Shown here: positions 7,390-16,464 of the stretch, piece by piece | How positions within the stretch are numbered: the first letter of the stretch is position 1 | Layout of the letters: every line of letters begins with the position of its first letter | From: Denitrificimonas halotolerans | Lineage (GTDB): Bacteria > Pseudomonadota > Gammaproteobacteria > Pseudomonadales > Pseudomonadaceae | Length of the DNA stretch: 64,000 nt | Assembly (NCBI RefSeq): GCF_034259425.1 | Contig: NZ_JAXIVU010000003.1 | Location: 62,001 to 126,000 of the forward strand | Reading direction: 5' to 3' | Program-made: the position numbers and the translations under genes | Notes under the pieces: generated by a model | What the model was told of the DNA's origin: nothing | The model's input: the letters and a program-made list of their open reading frames with translations, nothing else | Database searches by the model: none

Positions 7390-8309
7390 GCAGCATCTCC
7401 ACGTGTCAAACTACGAAACACTTCATCCAACCGGCCGCGCTCCACTTCTAATTCACGCACCTGCCAGCCTTGCTGATAAATCAGTTGATTAATTGCTGGG
7501 AAAATCACCTGACCAGGTGCCGCAACGAGAGTCAAGCTACCATCCAATGGATTCTCCTCCACAGCAAGCACACCTGGTACCGACTGCAGTAACTGACGAT
7601 CTAGTGGCTGCTCTGGCAACAAAGTTACTGCTTGATGATAACGGGAGCGGCTTTGCAAAGCGTAAGGAGTTTCATCCACTAGCAAACGCCCTTGATGGAT
7701 CAGCATCGCTCGAGTACAGAGTGCACCGACCTCTTCTAAAATATGCGTTGAGATAATCACAATGCGCCCCACCGCTAAGTTTTTAATCAGTTTGCGCACT
7801 TGATGCTTTTGGTTTGGATCAAGGCCATCCGTGGGCTCATCTAAAATCAAAACTTGTGGCTCATGCAACACGGCTTGCGCCAACCCCACACGACGTTTAA
7901 AACCCTTAGATAAAGTTTCAATACTCTGTTCAACAACCTGCTCAAGTTCAACCAAAGCAATGGCACGCATGACACGCTCTTTCAATGCTTGCCCACGGTA
8001 ACCACGGATCTGAGCAATAAATACAAGAAAATCACCAACTGTCATATCACCATAGCAAGGCGCACCTTCTGGCAAATACCCTATCTGACGTTGAGCCTTT
8101 AACGTCTGTCTCTCAATATCAAAACCACAAATACTGATGCTACCTTCACAAGGTGCTAAAAAACCCGTTAGCATTTTCATGGTAGTGGATTTACCGGCAC
8201 CATTCGGCCCCAAAAAACCCACCACTTCACCTGGCTCAATGGTAAATGATAAATCATCCACTGCGACCTGCTGCACAAAGCGTTTTGTTAAGTGCGCTAC
8301 TTTGATCAT
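7386..8309 (-). CDS. ABC transporter ATP-binding protein (GldA/CcmA-like)
   Basis: A 307-residue cytoplasmic ATPase and first gene of the three-gene operon. It has Walker A GPNGAGKST near residue 36, a Q-loop in GYLPEGAPCYGDMTV, the signature LSKGFKRRVGLAQA, Walker B VLILDEPTDGLDPNQ and the H-loop ISTHILEE. A C-terminal extension of about 80 residues follows the nucleotide-binding domain, as in other ABC-2 drug/lipid exporters. It is divergently transcribed from plsB across a gap of about 280 bp. The side-by-side arrangement of plsB with this cluster is what I remember from Pseudomonas, which supports the taxonomic assignment. Confidence 0.87.
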   Translation of the reverse strand: MIKVAHLTKRFVQQVAVDDLSFTIEPGEVVGFLGPNGAGKSTTMKMLTGFLAPCEGSISICGFDIERQTLKAQRQIGYLPEGAPCYGDMTVGDFLVFIAQIRGYRGQALKERVMRAIALVELEQVVEQSIETLSKGFKRRVGLAQAVLHEPQVLILDEPTDGLDPNQKHQVRKLIKNLAVGRIVIISTHILEEVGALCTRAMLIHQGRLLVDETPYALQSRSRYHQAVTLLPEQPLDRQLLQSVPGVLAVEENPLDGSLTLVAAPGQVIFPAINQLIYQQGWQVRELEVERGRLDEVFRSLTRGDAA

Positions 8310-8588
8310 TATTGTTTACCCTTCTACATCATCACTGCAGGTTTACCGCACAATCCACTCGCGATTAAAAACCACAAAACTGTGCCATTACACTTTATAA
8401 AAAGAAAGAGCATAACAGCCAAGCTCAGTATTTAAATGACAATTATTACTTTATAGCTGCACTGTGAATAATTTTACCCCCACAACGGGTCTGAAAAGCG
8501 TAACCTATCAACCATTGCGTACATGCACTCACTCACGGATTTTCACTTTCCCGCAGGTAGTTCTGATTCATTTGAGGCTGATTTCTTT

Positions 8589-11069
8589 ATGTTTTTACCA
8601 TCAATACGTCGCCTATACTTTTCAGTCTTACGACACTTATTATTAATTTGGGTGCGTTCAGAAACCATCGATAACAGCGTCTTTCATAACCTACGTAGTG
8701 ACCTACCCTTAGTTTATGTACTGCAACAACCGTCTATAAGCGATCTTATTGTGCTGGACAATGAGTGCCGGAAAGCTGGCCTACACCGTCCAGTCGAACG
8801 CTTTAACGAACCCAGTTTAGAACACCTCAGCTGCTTTTTTTACTTACGCCAAGAACCCAACTGGACAGGTCGTAAAAGTAAGCAGCATATTGCGCCAACC
8901 TTAAAGCAATTGGTCTGCGCAGTGGACGCCGGCCACTTGAAAAATGTGCAAGTGGTACCTATTAGCGTGTACTGGGGGCAGTCCCCCGACCGTGAAACCA
9001 GTCCATGGAAACTTATCTTTGCTGATAGCTGGGCAGTGACAGGTCGCTTACGCCGTTTTTTTCAAGTTTTGATTTTAGGTCATAAAACGCGTGTGCAATT
9101 TTCTGCTCCTTTACAATTATCCGAACTGACTGACCAAGGTAAAGGCCAAGTGCGCACTCAACGTATGCTGCACCGTCTACTTCGCGTACACTTTCGCAAT
9201 AGCAAGGCCGCCGTGATAGGTCCCGATCTATCCCACCGTCGCACCTTAGTCAAGGCGCTGATCCATGAGCCAGAAGTTCAGAAAAATATTACCCTAACAG
9301 CTGATCGCGAAGGCATCAGCCTAGAAAAAGCACAAAAACGCGCATTGAAGTACGCCAATGAAATTGCTTCAGACTACTCTTATATAGCCATTCGCTTTTT
9401 AGAATTGGTACTCAGTTGGTTTTGGAATAAGTTTTATGATGGAATAAAAGTCAACCACATAGAAGGCGTACGCGAAGTAGCTCACGGACATGAAGTCATC
9501 TACGTACCATGCCACCGCAGCCATATTGACTATCTGTTAATGTCATATTTGTTATTTACCAACGGCTTAACTCCTCCACACATCGCCGCAGGCATTAACC
9601 TCAACATGCCTATTATTGGTCGTTTGCTACGCCGTGGCGGTGCTTTCTTCATGCGCCGCACTTTCCGTGGAAACCCCTTATATACAAGTGTTTTTAACGA
9701 GTACATGCATACCTTATTTAATAAAGGCTTTCCAGTAGAGTATTTTATTGAAGGGGGCCGCTCACGTACGGGGCGTACCTTACAACCCAAAACTGGCATG
9801 CTTGCTCTTACACTAAGTAGCTTCTTACGCTCACAACGCTTACCCATTGTTTTTGTACCGGTGTATATCGGTTATGAACGTGTTTTAGAAGGTCGTACCT
9901 ATCTAGGCGAGTTACGAGGCGCCAACAAGAAAAAAGAATCTTTCTTTGATGTATTTCGTGTTATCGCTGCTATTCGCAAACAACGTTTCGGCAAAGTTGC
10001 GGTGAATTTTGGTCAACCGTTAAAACTGGCTGACTTCTTAAATGCACAGCACCACAACTGGCAACACATCCCACTCGAAGAACGCAAAACCTTTACTGGC
10101 CCTGCAGCACAACAATTAGCCACCCATATTGCTCGATATATCAATGCAGCAGCAGACATTAACCCCGTCAACTTAGTCGCCTTAGCGATGCTTTCCACAC
10201 AGCGCTTAGCCCTAGATGAAAATGCACTGACACGCATCATTAATTTATACCTCTCTTTACTGCGCAGCGTACCCTATTCCAAACACACTAGTGTGACCGA
10301 AGGTGATGGCCTCAGCATAATTACACATGTGCACCAGATGAAATTAATCAGCGAACAGCAGGATGCTCTAGGTCGTATTTATTACTTGGATGAAAACAAT
10401 GCGGTGCTCATGACCTATTACCGCAATAATGTACTGCACGTGTTTGCACTCCCTGCGTTATTGGCCAGTTTTTTTCACAGCAATGCCCGCATGACCCGAG
10501 AACACATTTTAGAATTAACCCACGCTCTCTATCCCTATTTACAAGCAGAGCTCTTTACCCATTACGCAGCTGATGAAATCGAAAGCGTCGTTGATCAATG
10601 GTTAACCTGTTTTATAGAGCACGGTTTATTACAACGTGACGGTGAGACCTATCAGCGTCCTGCACCAAGCTCCACTCAATATGTCTTGCTCAGCTTACTG
10701 GCGCGCACCCTTATTCAGACTCTGCAACGCTTTTATATGGCCATCGCCTTACTGCTCAATAAGGGGCAAAATGCACTTGATGCGCAACAATTAGAAGAAC
10801 TCTGCACGGTTATGGCACAGCGTTTATCTATTCTGCATGGTTTAAATGCACCGGAGTTTTTTGATAAAAGCCTATTCCGTCACTTTATTCAAACATTGAT
10901 TAACGAAGGTGTCATACAAACTGACGATGAAGGCAAATTGAGCTATCACGATAGACTAGGCACTTTAGCGGAAAGTGCCGCAAAGCGAGTACTGCCAGCT
11001 GAAATCCGTCTATCTATCCGCCAAGTCACCACGACGGATGATGCTCCAGCCTCATCAAAACCAGATTGA
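8589..11069 (+). CDS. plsB: Glycerol-3-phosphate 1-O-acyltransferase PlsB
   Basis: PlsB transfers an acyl chain to the sn-1 position of glycerol-3-phosphate, the first step of phospholipid synthesis, at the inner membrane. I place the start at ATG 8589 (MFLPSIRRLYFSVLRHLLLI), because Pseudomonas PlsB begins with this kind of sequence, and GAGG lies 11 bases upstream; the frame is open back to 8523 but that extension has no family match. The 826-residue length fits the family (about 830). The HX4D motif HRSHID lies at about residues 309-314, followed by GAFFMRRTFRGNPLY, FIEGGRSRTG and IVFVPVYIGYERVLEG, the other acyltransferase blocks. The C-terminal part reads RPAPSSTQYVLL and EFFDKSLFRHFIQTL. 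It appears monocistronic. Confidence 0.95.
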   Translation: MFLPSIRRLYFSVLRHLLLIWVRSETIDNSVFHNLRSDLPLVYVLQQPSISDLIVLDNECRKAGLHRPVERFNEPSLEHLSCFFYLRQEPNWTGRKSKQHIAPTLKQLVCAVDAGHLKNVQVVPISVYWGQSPDRETSPWKLIFADSWAVTGRLRRFFQVLILGHKTRVQFSAPLQLSELTDQGKGQVRTQRMLHRLLRVHFRNSKAAVIGPDLSHRRTLVKALIHEPEVQKNITLTADREGISLEKAQKRALKYANEIASDYSYIAIRFLELVLSWFWNKFYDGIKVNHIEGVREVAHGHEVIYVPCHRSHIDYLLMSYLLFTNGLTPPHIAAGINLNMPIIGRLLRRGGAFFMRRTFRGNPLYTSVFNEYMHTLFNKGFPVEYFIEGGRSRTGRTLQPKTGMLALTLSSFLRSQRLPIVFVPVYIGYERVLEGRTYLGELRGANKKKESFFDVFRVIAAIRKQRFGKVAVNFGQPLKLADFLNAQHHNWQHIPLEERKTFTGPAAQQLATHIARYINAAADINPVNLVALAMLSTQRLALDENALTRIINLYLSLLRSVPYSKHTSVTEGDGLSIITHVHQMKLISEQQDALGRIYYLDENNAVLMTYYRNNVLHVFALPALLASFFHSNARMTREHILELTHALYPYLQAELFTHYAADEIESVVDQWLTCFIEHGLLQRDGETYQRPAPSSTQYVLLSLLARTLIQTLQRFYMAIALLLNKGQNALDAQQLEELCTVMAQRLSILHGLNAPEFFDKSLFRHFIQTLINEGVIQTDDEGKLSYHDRLGTLAESAAKRVLPAEIRLSIRQVTTTDDAPASSKPD

Positions 11070-11095
11070 TTTAAAGGTGTGAGTTACTTAAGATA

Positions 11096-11306
11096 GCAAC
11101 CTTCTTGAGGGAGTAGTCGGCTATGGAGTAAGCCATAGCATGCACGTCAACATACTTGATCCTTTGATCATGGCGTGTATACCCTAAGTTATGTTGCAGT
11201 ACGCCATAACATACACTGGGGCTGACGAGACTCATGACATACATAATCTTCCTGGGTGGCAAGGCTATGTATGCCATGATTATTTCGTCTGTCCGCCCTA
11301 AGGTTA
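11096..11306 (+). promoter_or_regulatory. yybP-ykoY family manganese riboswitch
   Basis: The leader of the downstream manganese-exporter gene carries the two conserved internal loops of this riboswitch: GAGGGAGTAG (11107-11116) and CGTCAACATACT (11145-11156). Between and around them are short helices: GGCTATGG/CCATAGC, TGATC/GATCA, and GCACG paired to CGTGT. A long downstream hairpin (GACGAGA at 11224 to TCGTC at 11289, with CATGACATACATA facing TATGTATGCCATG) is the probable expression platform. AACCTT at 11098-11103 is complementary to AAGGTT at 11300-11305, which contains the ribosome site of the gene. In this class Mn2+ binding turns on exporter expression; the placement before a TMEM165/GDT1 gene fits. 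Confidence 0.9.
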
Positions 11307-11310
11307 ACTT

Positions 11311-11883
11311 ATGTTTGACACATTGCTGATTTCTACGAGTATTGTTGCCCTTGCCGAAATCGGTGACAAAACTCAACTACTCGCGCTATTACTTGCTGCA
11401 CGTTATCGCAAGCCAGTTCCCATAATCCTCGGTATTTTAATCGCTACCTTGGCCAACCATTTTATCGCTGCGGGCATTGGCCACCAAGTCTCACAACTGT
11501 TTGAGCAATCAACCTTGCTCTGGATTTTAGCTGCTAGCTTTCTTGCTGTAGCAATCTGGACTTTAATTCCCGACAAACTGGATACTGATGGCCATATTAT
11601 CTCCAAATATGGACCCTTTATAGCTACTTTAGTAGCTTTCTTTTTAGCTGAAATGGGCGATAAAACTCAAGTTGCTACGGTCATGCTCGCTGCTCAGTTT
11701 GATTATTTCTGGCTTGTCGTCTGTGGCACCACACTCGGCATGCTTCTCGCGAATGCACCAGTGGTGCTCATGGGAAATTTTGCTGCCGAACACTTACCGC
11801 TTAAGTTAATTCGTTCTTTTGCAGCAGCCAGCTTCCTAGCCTTTGCCATTTACTGTGTATGGCAGGCGATGTACTTAACTTAA
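11311..11883 (+). CDS. mneA: TMEM165/GDT1 (UPF0016) family manganese exporter
   Basis: A 190-residue inner-membrane protein with two homologous halves, each carrying the family signature E-x-G-D-K-T: AEIGDKTQ at about residues 16-23 and AEMGDKTQ at about 112-119. Around six transmembrane helices are evident (for example LLWILAASFLAVAIWTLI and FIATLVAFFLAEMG). Bacterial members such as Vibrio MneA export Mn2+. The start at ATG 11311 has AAGG at 11300-11303. The manganese riboswitch directly upstream supports Mn2+ as substrate independently of homology. It is monocistronic, followed by an imperfect hairpin. The symbol mneA is by analogy. Confidence 0.88.
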   Translation: MFDTLLISTSIVALAEIGDKTQLLALLLAARYRKPVPIILGILIATLANHFIAAGIGHQVSQLFEQSTLLWILAASFLAVAIWTLIPDKLDTDGHIISKYGPFIATLVAFFLAEMGDKTQVATVMLAAQFDYFWLVVCGTTLGMLLANAPVVLMGNFAAEHLPLKLIRSFAAASFLAFAIYCVWQAMYLT

Positions 11884-11975
11884 TAGTCCGCATAAGACTT
11901 GACACTGCCACTCAAGAGTGAGTGAACCTAGAGTTACACAGAGGTCAATCAACACTGACACCAGATACAACCTTT

Positions 11976-12022
11976 AGGCACCGTAAGTTTGCACACTGTA
12001 CTCAACAAAACCTACGGTGCCT
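11976..12022. repeat. Imperfect inverted repeat between mneA and the oxidoreductase gene
   Basis: AGGCACCGTAAGTTT (11976-11990) pairs with AAACCTACGGTGCCT (12008-12022) with a single mismatch. No T-run follows on either strand, so it is not a standard intrinsic terminator, though it lies between two convergent genes and could act as one or as an mRNA 3'-end stabiliser. Confidence 0.5.
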
Positions 12023-12058
12023 CCTCAAGATATTACAGCCCGATTCAGGACCACAGCT

Positions 12059-13015
12059 TTACTCTTCAGAGATGTGTAACACAACCTTACCATTCACTTG
12101 ATTACTAGCTAACCGGGCAAACGCAGCGTCAGCATCATCCCAAGCAAATACCTCATCCACCTGTGCAAGAAGCTTCCCTTGCGTAAAGAGTGGCCACGCT
12201 TTTTCGGCCAACTGCGCCATCAATTGACCTTTAAAGTCATCACTGCGACTACGCAAAGTAGAACCAATCAACTTAATTCGCTTACCTAGCAACTGCGCTA
12301 AATCCAATTCAGCACGACGTCCCCCCATTAAACCAATATTGACCCAACGCCCCTCCATTGCCAGCATCTTTAAGTTCTGTGCAGCATAATTGGCACCAAC
12401 AGGATCGAGAATCACATCAAAAGGGGCAAAATCATGCAACCCTTCAATATTGTCACCCCGTACCACACCCCCTTCAGCCCCTAAATCGACGCAGTATGCT
12501 AAACGCTCAGCAGAACCAACGCTCACCCAACATGGACTAGCAAAAGCTTTGCACAACTGGATAGCTGCCGATCCTACGCCGCTAGCTCCCGCATGAATTA
12601 AAACTTTTTCACCAGGCTGCACTTGCCCTAATTGAAAGATATTCAGCCATGCAGTAGCGTACACCTCAGGAATCGCTGCTGCTTCTAACAGGCTGAGCCC
12701 TTCAGGGACCGGTAATATGTGACGCTCATCAACACACACCTCTTCAGCCATTCCACCACCAGCCAACAGAGCACAGACTCGATCCCCCACTTTCCAAGCG
12801 CTACGCTCGCTCACTTCGCTAATCACACCAGCGCACTCCAACCCCAACACGTCAGTGACTCCTGGCGGTGGCGGATACAAACCTGCTGCTTGTAATAAAT
12901 CCGCACGGTTTAGGCCAGCAGCAACAACACGAATACGAACCTGTCCAGCCTCACAGTTGGGAGTCTCACACTCAATCAACGTTGGACGACCTTCACTACC
13001 TTGCAATGCTTTCAT
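12059..13015 (-). CDS. NAD(P)H-quinone oxidoreductase (zinc-free MDR, PIG3/zeta-crystallin type)
   Basis: A 318-residue medium-chain dehydrogenase/reductase. The N-terminal GroES-like domain has VAAGLNRADLLQAAGLYPPP and LGLECAGVI, the hallmark of the PIG3-like quinone oxidoreductases, which lack the zinc ligands of alcohol dehydrogenases. The Rossmann domain contains LIHAGASGVGSAAIQLCKAF, then VDLGAEGGV and FDVILDPVG. It should reduce quinones with NADPH in the cytoplasm. It is convergent with mneA and divergent from the Prc protease gene, with about 95 bp between the starts. No regulator is adjacent. Confidence 0.87.
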   Translation of the reverse strand: MKALQGSEGRPTLIECETPNCEAGQVRIRVVAAGLNRADLLQAAGLYPPPPGVTDVLGLECAGVISEVSERSAWKVGDRVCALLAGGGMAEEVCVDERHILPVPEGLSLLEAAAIPEVYATAWLNIFQLGQVQPGEKVLIHAGASGVGSAAIQLCKAFASPCWVSVGSAERLAYCVDLGAEGGVVRGDNIEGLHDFAPFDVILDPVGANYAAQNLKMLAMEGRWVNIGLMGGRRAELDLAQLLGKRIKLIGSTLRSRSDDFKGQLMAQLAEKAWPLFTQGKLLAQVDEVFAWDDADAAFARLASNQVNGKVVLHISEE

Positions 13016-13110
13016 TGTGCCTCCATATTGTTACTTATATTATTCATTGTTATCTATTTTTCACCGATTACAGCCTACAATGGAACTGTAAACACTTTAG
13101 GTGGCCTAAA

Positions 13111-15237
13111 ATGCGTCATAACTCACTCAATAAAAGAATCAGCATGAAGCACACTTTAACTCGCTCTGCCTTGGCTTTAGTAATTAGCCTTGTGGCTTTG
13201 CCGGCATCCTATGCAATGAGCAAAGCACAACAATGGGACTACTTACAACCCGACCGCGACCAAATGATCGCCAGTTTAAACGTGGTTGAGCTACTAAAAC
13301 GCCACCACTATAGCAAGCCCCCCTTGGACGATGCCCGTTCTCGAAAAATGTATGCAGGCTACTTAAAAATGCTAGATCCAGCACGGGTCTACTTTACGGC
13401 AACAGATATTCAAGAGTTTAATCGTTGGGAAACACAGTTTGATGATTTTCTTAAGTCCGGCAATCTTAAGCCTGGCTATGCAATGTACAACCGCCAACTG
13501 AGTCGCCAAGACCAATACCTTGACTATGCTTTAGAAAAGTTGAGTAAAGGTGTTGATGCAATCGACTTTACCCTTACTGAAACCTTCGAAACTGATCGTG
13601 AGAAAGCCCCATGGGCAGCCGATGAAGAAGCTCTTAAAGATTTATGGCGCAAACGCTTAAAGGATCAAATTCTGCGCTTAAAAATTGCTAATAAAGAACC
13701 TAAAGCCATTGAAGAGCTGTTGACTAAACGCTACAAAAATCAAAAAAAACGCTTACAGCAAACCCGTAGTGAAGATGTATTCCAAACCTACATCAATGCT
13801 TTTGCGCAAACCTACGATCCACATACAACCTACCTATCACCAGACAATGCAGAAAACTTTGATATCAACATGAGCCTTTCGCTCGAAGGTATTGGGGCTA
13901 TGCTACAAAGTGATAATGAGCACGTAAAAATCGTTCGATTAATCCCAGCAGGCCCAGCCGAAAAAAGCAAGCTAGTAGCCCCTGCAGACAAAATCATTGC
14001 CGTTGGTCAAGGTCAAAAGGAACTGGTGGATGTCATTGGCTGGCGATTAGATGAAGTAGTTAAGCTGATTCGTGGTCCTAAGGGCTCACAGGTGCGTTTG
14101 GAAATTATTCCAGCCAGTAATGCTCCAAATGATATGACTAGCAAAGTCATCACTTTGACCCGCGAAGCTGTCAAACTGGAAGAGCAAGCTGCGAAAAAAT
14201 CGATTCTCAACCTCGATCAAGACGGGCGCCAAGTCAAATTGGGAGTCATTGAAATCCCAGCATTTTACCTTGACTTTAAGGCCTACCGTGCAGGCAAACC
14301 AGATTATAAAAGCACCACTCGTGATGTGAAGCGTCTCATCACCGAACTGCAAGATGAGCAAGTGGAAGGCATCGTCATAGACTTACGCAATAATGGTGGT
14401 GGCTCATTGCAAGAAGCGACGGAACTCACTGGGTTGTTTATTGAGCAAGGCCCAACAGTCCTTGTACGCAATAGCGATGGCCGCATCGACGTCTTAACTG
14501 ATGATCACGAAGGCGTGTTCTATGATGGCCCACTTACAGTACTGGTAAACCGTTTATCGGCTTCTGCTTCAGAAATTTTTGCCGGTGCAATGCAGGATTA
14601 CCGCCGTGCGCTGATTATTGGTGGACAAACTTTTGGTAAGGGTACTGTGCAGACTATACAGCCTCTCAACCATGGTGAATTGAAACTGACTTTGGCCAAA
14701 TTCTACCGTGTTTCAGGTAAGAGTACACAACATAAAGGGGTGATTCCTGATATCAGCTATCCAGCTGATATGGACATCAATGAAATCGGGGAAAGTGCTC
14801 TGCCTGAAGCCATGCCTTGGGATAGCATTAAGCCCGCTATCCACCTTAAAAAAGATCCATTTCAACCATTTATTGCCGAGCTAAAACAGCGTCACAATGC
14901 ACGCACTAACAATGATCCTGACTTTGTCTTTAGTCGCGAACGACTCGCTTTAAATCAGCGGTTGCAGAAAGACACTCTCGTCAGTCTCAATGAAGCCGAG
15001 CGCCGCGCTGAATACGCTAAAATTGAACAAAAACAACTCGCCCTTGAAAATGCTCGCCGCGCCAGTAAAGGCGAAGATCTCTTAAAGACCTTAATCAAAG
15101 AAGATGAAGACGATCAGATTATTGCTGCCGCAGCAGAAAAAGATGCTCAAAAGAAGCCCGAGGATGATGCTTACTTAGCTGAAACAGGGCGTATTTTATT
15201 AGACTGGTTAAAGCTTTCGCCAATGGCCAGCCGCTAG
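13111..15237 (+). CDS. prc: Carboxy-terminal processing (tail-specific) protease Prc
   Basis: A periplasmic S41 serine protease that trims or degrades proteins from their C-termini; in Pseudomonas it acts on cell-wall hydrolases and anti-sigma factors. I chose ATG 13111 because AGGTGG lies 6 bases upstream; ATG 13144 (MKHTLTRSALALVISL) is the alternative and gives a more standard signal peptide. Either way a signal sequence ends near LPASYA. The N-terminal helical domain (VVELLKRHHYSKPPLDD), a PDZ domain (SLEGIGAMLQSD to LIRGPKGSQVRL), and the protease core follow: the catalytic Ser is in SASASEIFAGAM near residue 485 and the catalytic Lys in FGKGTVQ near 510, the usual 25 residues apart. The open frame extends far upstream to 12868, but that part is antisense to the oxidoreductase gene. 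Confidence 0.92.
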   Translation: MRHNSLNKRISMKHTLTRSALALVISLVALPASYAMSKAQQWDYLQPDRDQMIASLNVVELLKRHHYSKPPLDDARSRKMYAGYLKMLDPARVYFTATDIQEFNRWETQFDDFLKSGNLKPGYAMYNRQLSRQDQYLDYALEKLSKGVDAIDFTLTETFETDREKAPWAADEEALKDLWRKRLKDQILRLKIANKEPKAIEELLTKRYKNQKKRLQQTRSEDVFQTYINAFAQTYDPHTTYLSPDNAENFDINMSLSLEGIGAMLQSDNEHVKIVRLIPAGPAEKSKLVAPADKIIAVGQGQKELVDVIGWRLDEVVKLIRGPKGSQVRLEIIPASNAPNDMTSKVITLTREAVKLEEQAAKKSILNLDQDGRQVKLGVIEIPAFYLDFKAYRAGKPDYKSTTRDVKRLITELQDEQVEGIVIDLRNNGGGSLQEATELTGLFIEQGPTVLVRNSDGRIDVLTDDHEGVFYDGPLTVLVNRLSASASEIFAGAMQDYRRALIIGGQTFGKGTVQTIQPLNHGELKLTLAKFYRVSGKSTQHKGVIPDISYPADMDINEIGESALPEAMPWDSIKPAIHLKKDPFQPFIAELKQRHNARTNNDPDFVFSRERLALNQRLQKDTLVSLNEAERRAEYAKIEQKQLALENARRASKGEDLLKTLIKEDEDDQIIAAAAEKDAQKKPEDDAYLAETGRILLDWLKLSPMASR

Positions 15238-15244
15238 TTCATTG

Positions 15245-15596
15245 ACATCCTCCCCGACCTAAAGGACGGGGATTATTACTGCTAGACGTCCATGCCCGAG
15301 CACGAGAATGTTTTGTGCCGCGTTTATATCGCGGTCGTGAGTGACACCGCACCCACTGCACGCCCATTCTCTTATTACAAGTCCTGCGATACCTTTCGGT
15401 CTCGATTCAGGTAAGCTGCCGCAACTCGAACAGCTTTGGGTGGTGTATGCTTCGTCAAATTCCTTAAAAACAATGCCTGCGTGAGCGCATTTATAGTCCA
15501 GCATTGTTTTTAATTGACCCCAGCCAACGTCCTGTACTGACTTGCTCATCGTTTTTTACAAGTTTTAAGCGACTGAAATGGCCCACATAAAATAAG
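15245..15596 (-). pseudogene. tnpB C-terminal relic with IS200/IS605 end hairpin
   Basis: The minus-strand frame 15259-15549 encodes the TnpB C-terminus: GWGQLKTMLDYKCAHAG, both zinc-ribbon pairs (CSSCGS and CSGCGV) and the RuvC-III motif HDRDINAAQN. Upstream, after a single-base shift near 15550, the sequence continues as YVGHFSRLKLVK, equivalent to the YVGNVSSLKLVK of the first relic, then homology stops near 15596. The terminal hairpin TCCCCGACCT (15251-15260) with AGGACGGGGA (15263-15272) begins 13 bases after the prc stop codon. The N-terminal two thirds of the gene are gone. This copy keeps the part the 487-1335 relic lost. Confidence 0.85.
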
Positions 15597-15616
15597 TTTT
15601 CATTCAATTAATAAAC

Positions 15617-16093
15617 TTAAATAAACCCTTGCACCACCGCTAGATGCTCTTTAACTCGCTGTGCATCATCCGGACTCGCAGGTAAATGAGCCGCACCCTC
15701 TTCATAAAGTTGCAATAATCGCCGTAAAGCCAGTGGATGCCCACCCCGCCCTGCTAACTCTAACCAATATACCGCCTCAACCGCATCTGCTGGCTCATTC
15801 AGTGCCCCTTCCAAAGCATGTATACCCACCTGATAAGCAGACTTAGCATCTCCCGCCTCTGCAGCCTGAACCAATAATCGTAACCCTTCACTTTTAGCAC
15901 CTAAACCTTGGCCACGGTGCAGCAACAAATGACCATAAAAAGCACGTGCATCCACATCATCATAGCGACTCATACGAGCAAAACGCTCTTGCATCCAAGC
16001 CCAAATACGCTGATTCTCTACTGCCCAGCGCTGATTAAACAACTTACGCGCCATTGCATAACCGAGTTGGGTACGTAACTTAGCAAATAACAT
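15617..16093 (-). CDS. Sel1/TPR-repeat family small protein
   Basis: A 158-residue, mainly helical protein. Two Sel1-like repeats are readable in the second half: the GLRLLVQAAEAGDAKSAYQV and AVYWLELAGRGGHPLALRRL blocks, with the typical A-x-x-G-x-x-x-A spacing. There is no clear signal peptide; the N-terminal MLFAKLRTQLGYAMARKLF is amphipathic and basic. Such repeats mediate protein-protein contacts, but the partner is unknown. It is the last of three closely packed minus-strand genes (2 bases after the preceding one), which suggests one transcript with the XRE-type regulator. An IS605 tnpB relic lies immediately downstream. Confidence 0.7.
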   Translation of the reverse strand: MLFAKLRTQLGYAMARKLFNQRWAVENQRIWAWMQERFARMSRYDDVDARAFYGHLLLHRGQGLGAKSEGLRLLVQAAEAGDAKSAYQVGIHALEGALNEPADAVEAVYWLELAGRGGHPLALRRLLQLYEEGAAHLPASPDDAQRVKEHLAVVQGFI

Positions 16094-16095
16094 GC

Positions 16096-16464
16096 TTACA
16101 CCTCTGGATAACTATATGAATAAACTTGTGCCAACTCGGTCTCAAGCCATGCAGCAACGTTCGACTCATCCATATGCCCTTGAAATCGCCCCAATTTTTG
16201 TACGTACTCCATAAACCCCAATTGCGGATGCGCTGGCTGAGCCTGACTCACTACTAAAGCACTGCGTAAAGGTCGTTGATGCTGATGATCCTGCTGTGCC
16301 AACCTTTCTAAGGTTGTAGCCAAACGCCGCACACTCGGAGCCGGAAGTTGTAACTTCTCAATCACTTGCCGATAAGTCATCACTCTGCGTTGCTGTTGAG
16401 CAACCGCTAACAATTTTAATAAGCCAATATATTGCTCATTATTCAATGCTAAAGTTTCACTCAT
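16096..16464 (-). CDS. Conserved hypothetical protein, middle gene of XRE/Sel1 cluster
   Basis: A 122-residue soluble protein that I do not recognise as a named family. The first 60 residues look like a small winged-helix or helical domain (QYIGLLKLLAVAQQQRRVMT then YRQVIEKLQLPAPSVRRLAT); the second half has a Gln/His-rich linker and an acidic tail. A DNA-binding role is possible from the N-terminal pattern but not shown. Its start overlaps the end of the XRE-type gene by 8 bases, so the two are translationally coupled. It could be the partner of the regulator. Confidence 0.6.
   Translation of the reverse strand: MSETLALNNEQYIGLLKLLAVAQQQRRVMTYRQVIEKLQLPAPSVRRLATTLERLAQQDHQHQRPLRSALVVSQAQPAHPQLGFMEYVQKLGRFQGHMDESNVAAWLETELAQVYSYSYPEV

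Noticed and set aside
12868..13110. Long N-terminal extension of the Prc protease
   Set aside because: That part of the open frame is antisense to the oxidoreductase gene, and a ribosome site and signal peptide support a start at 13111 or 13144.
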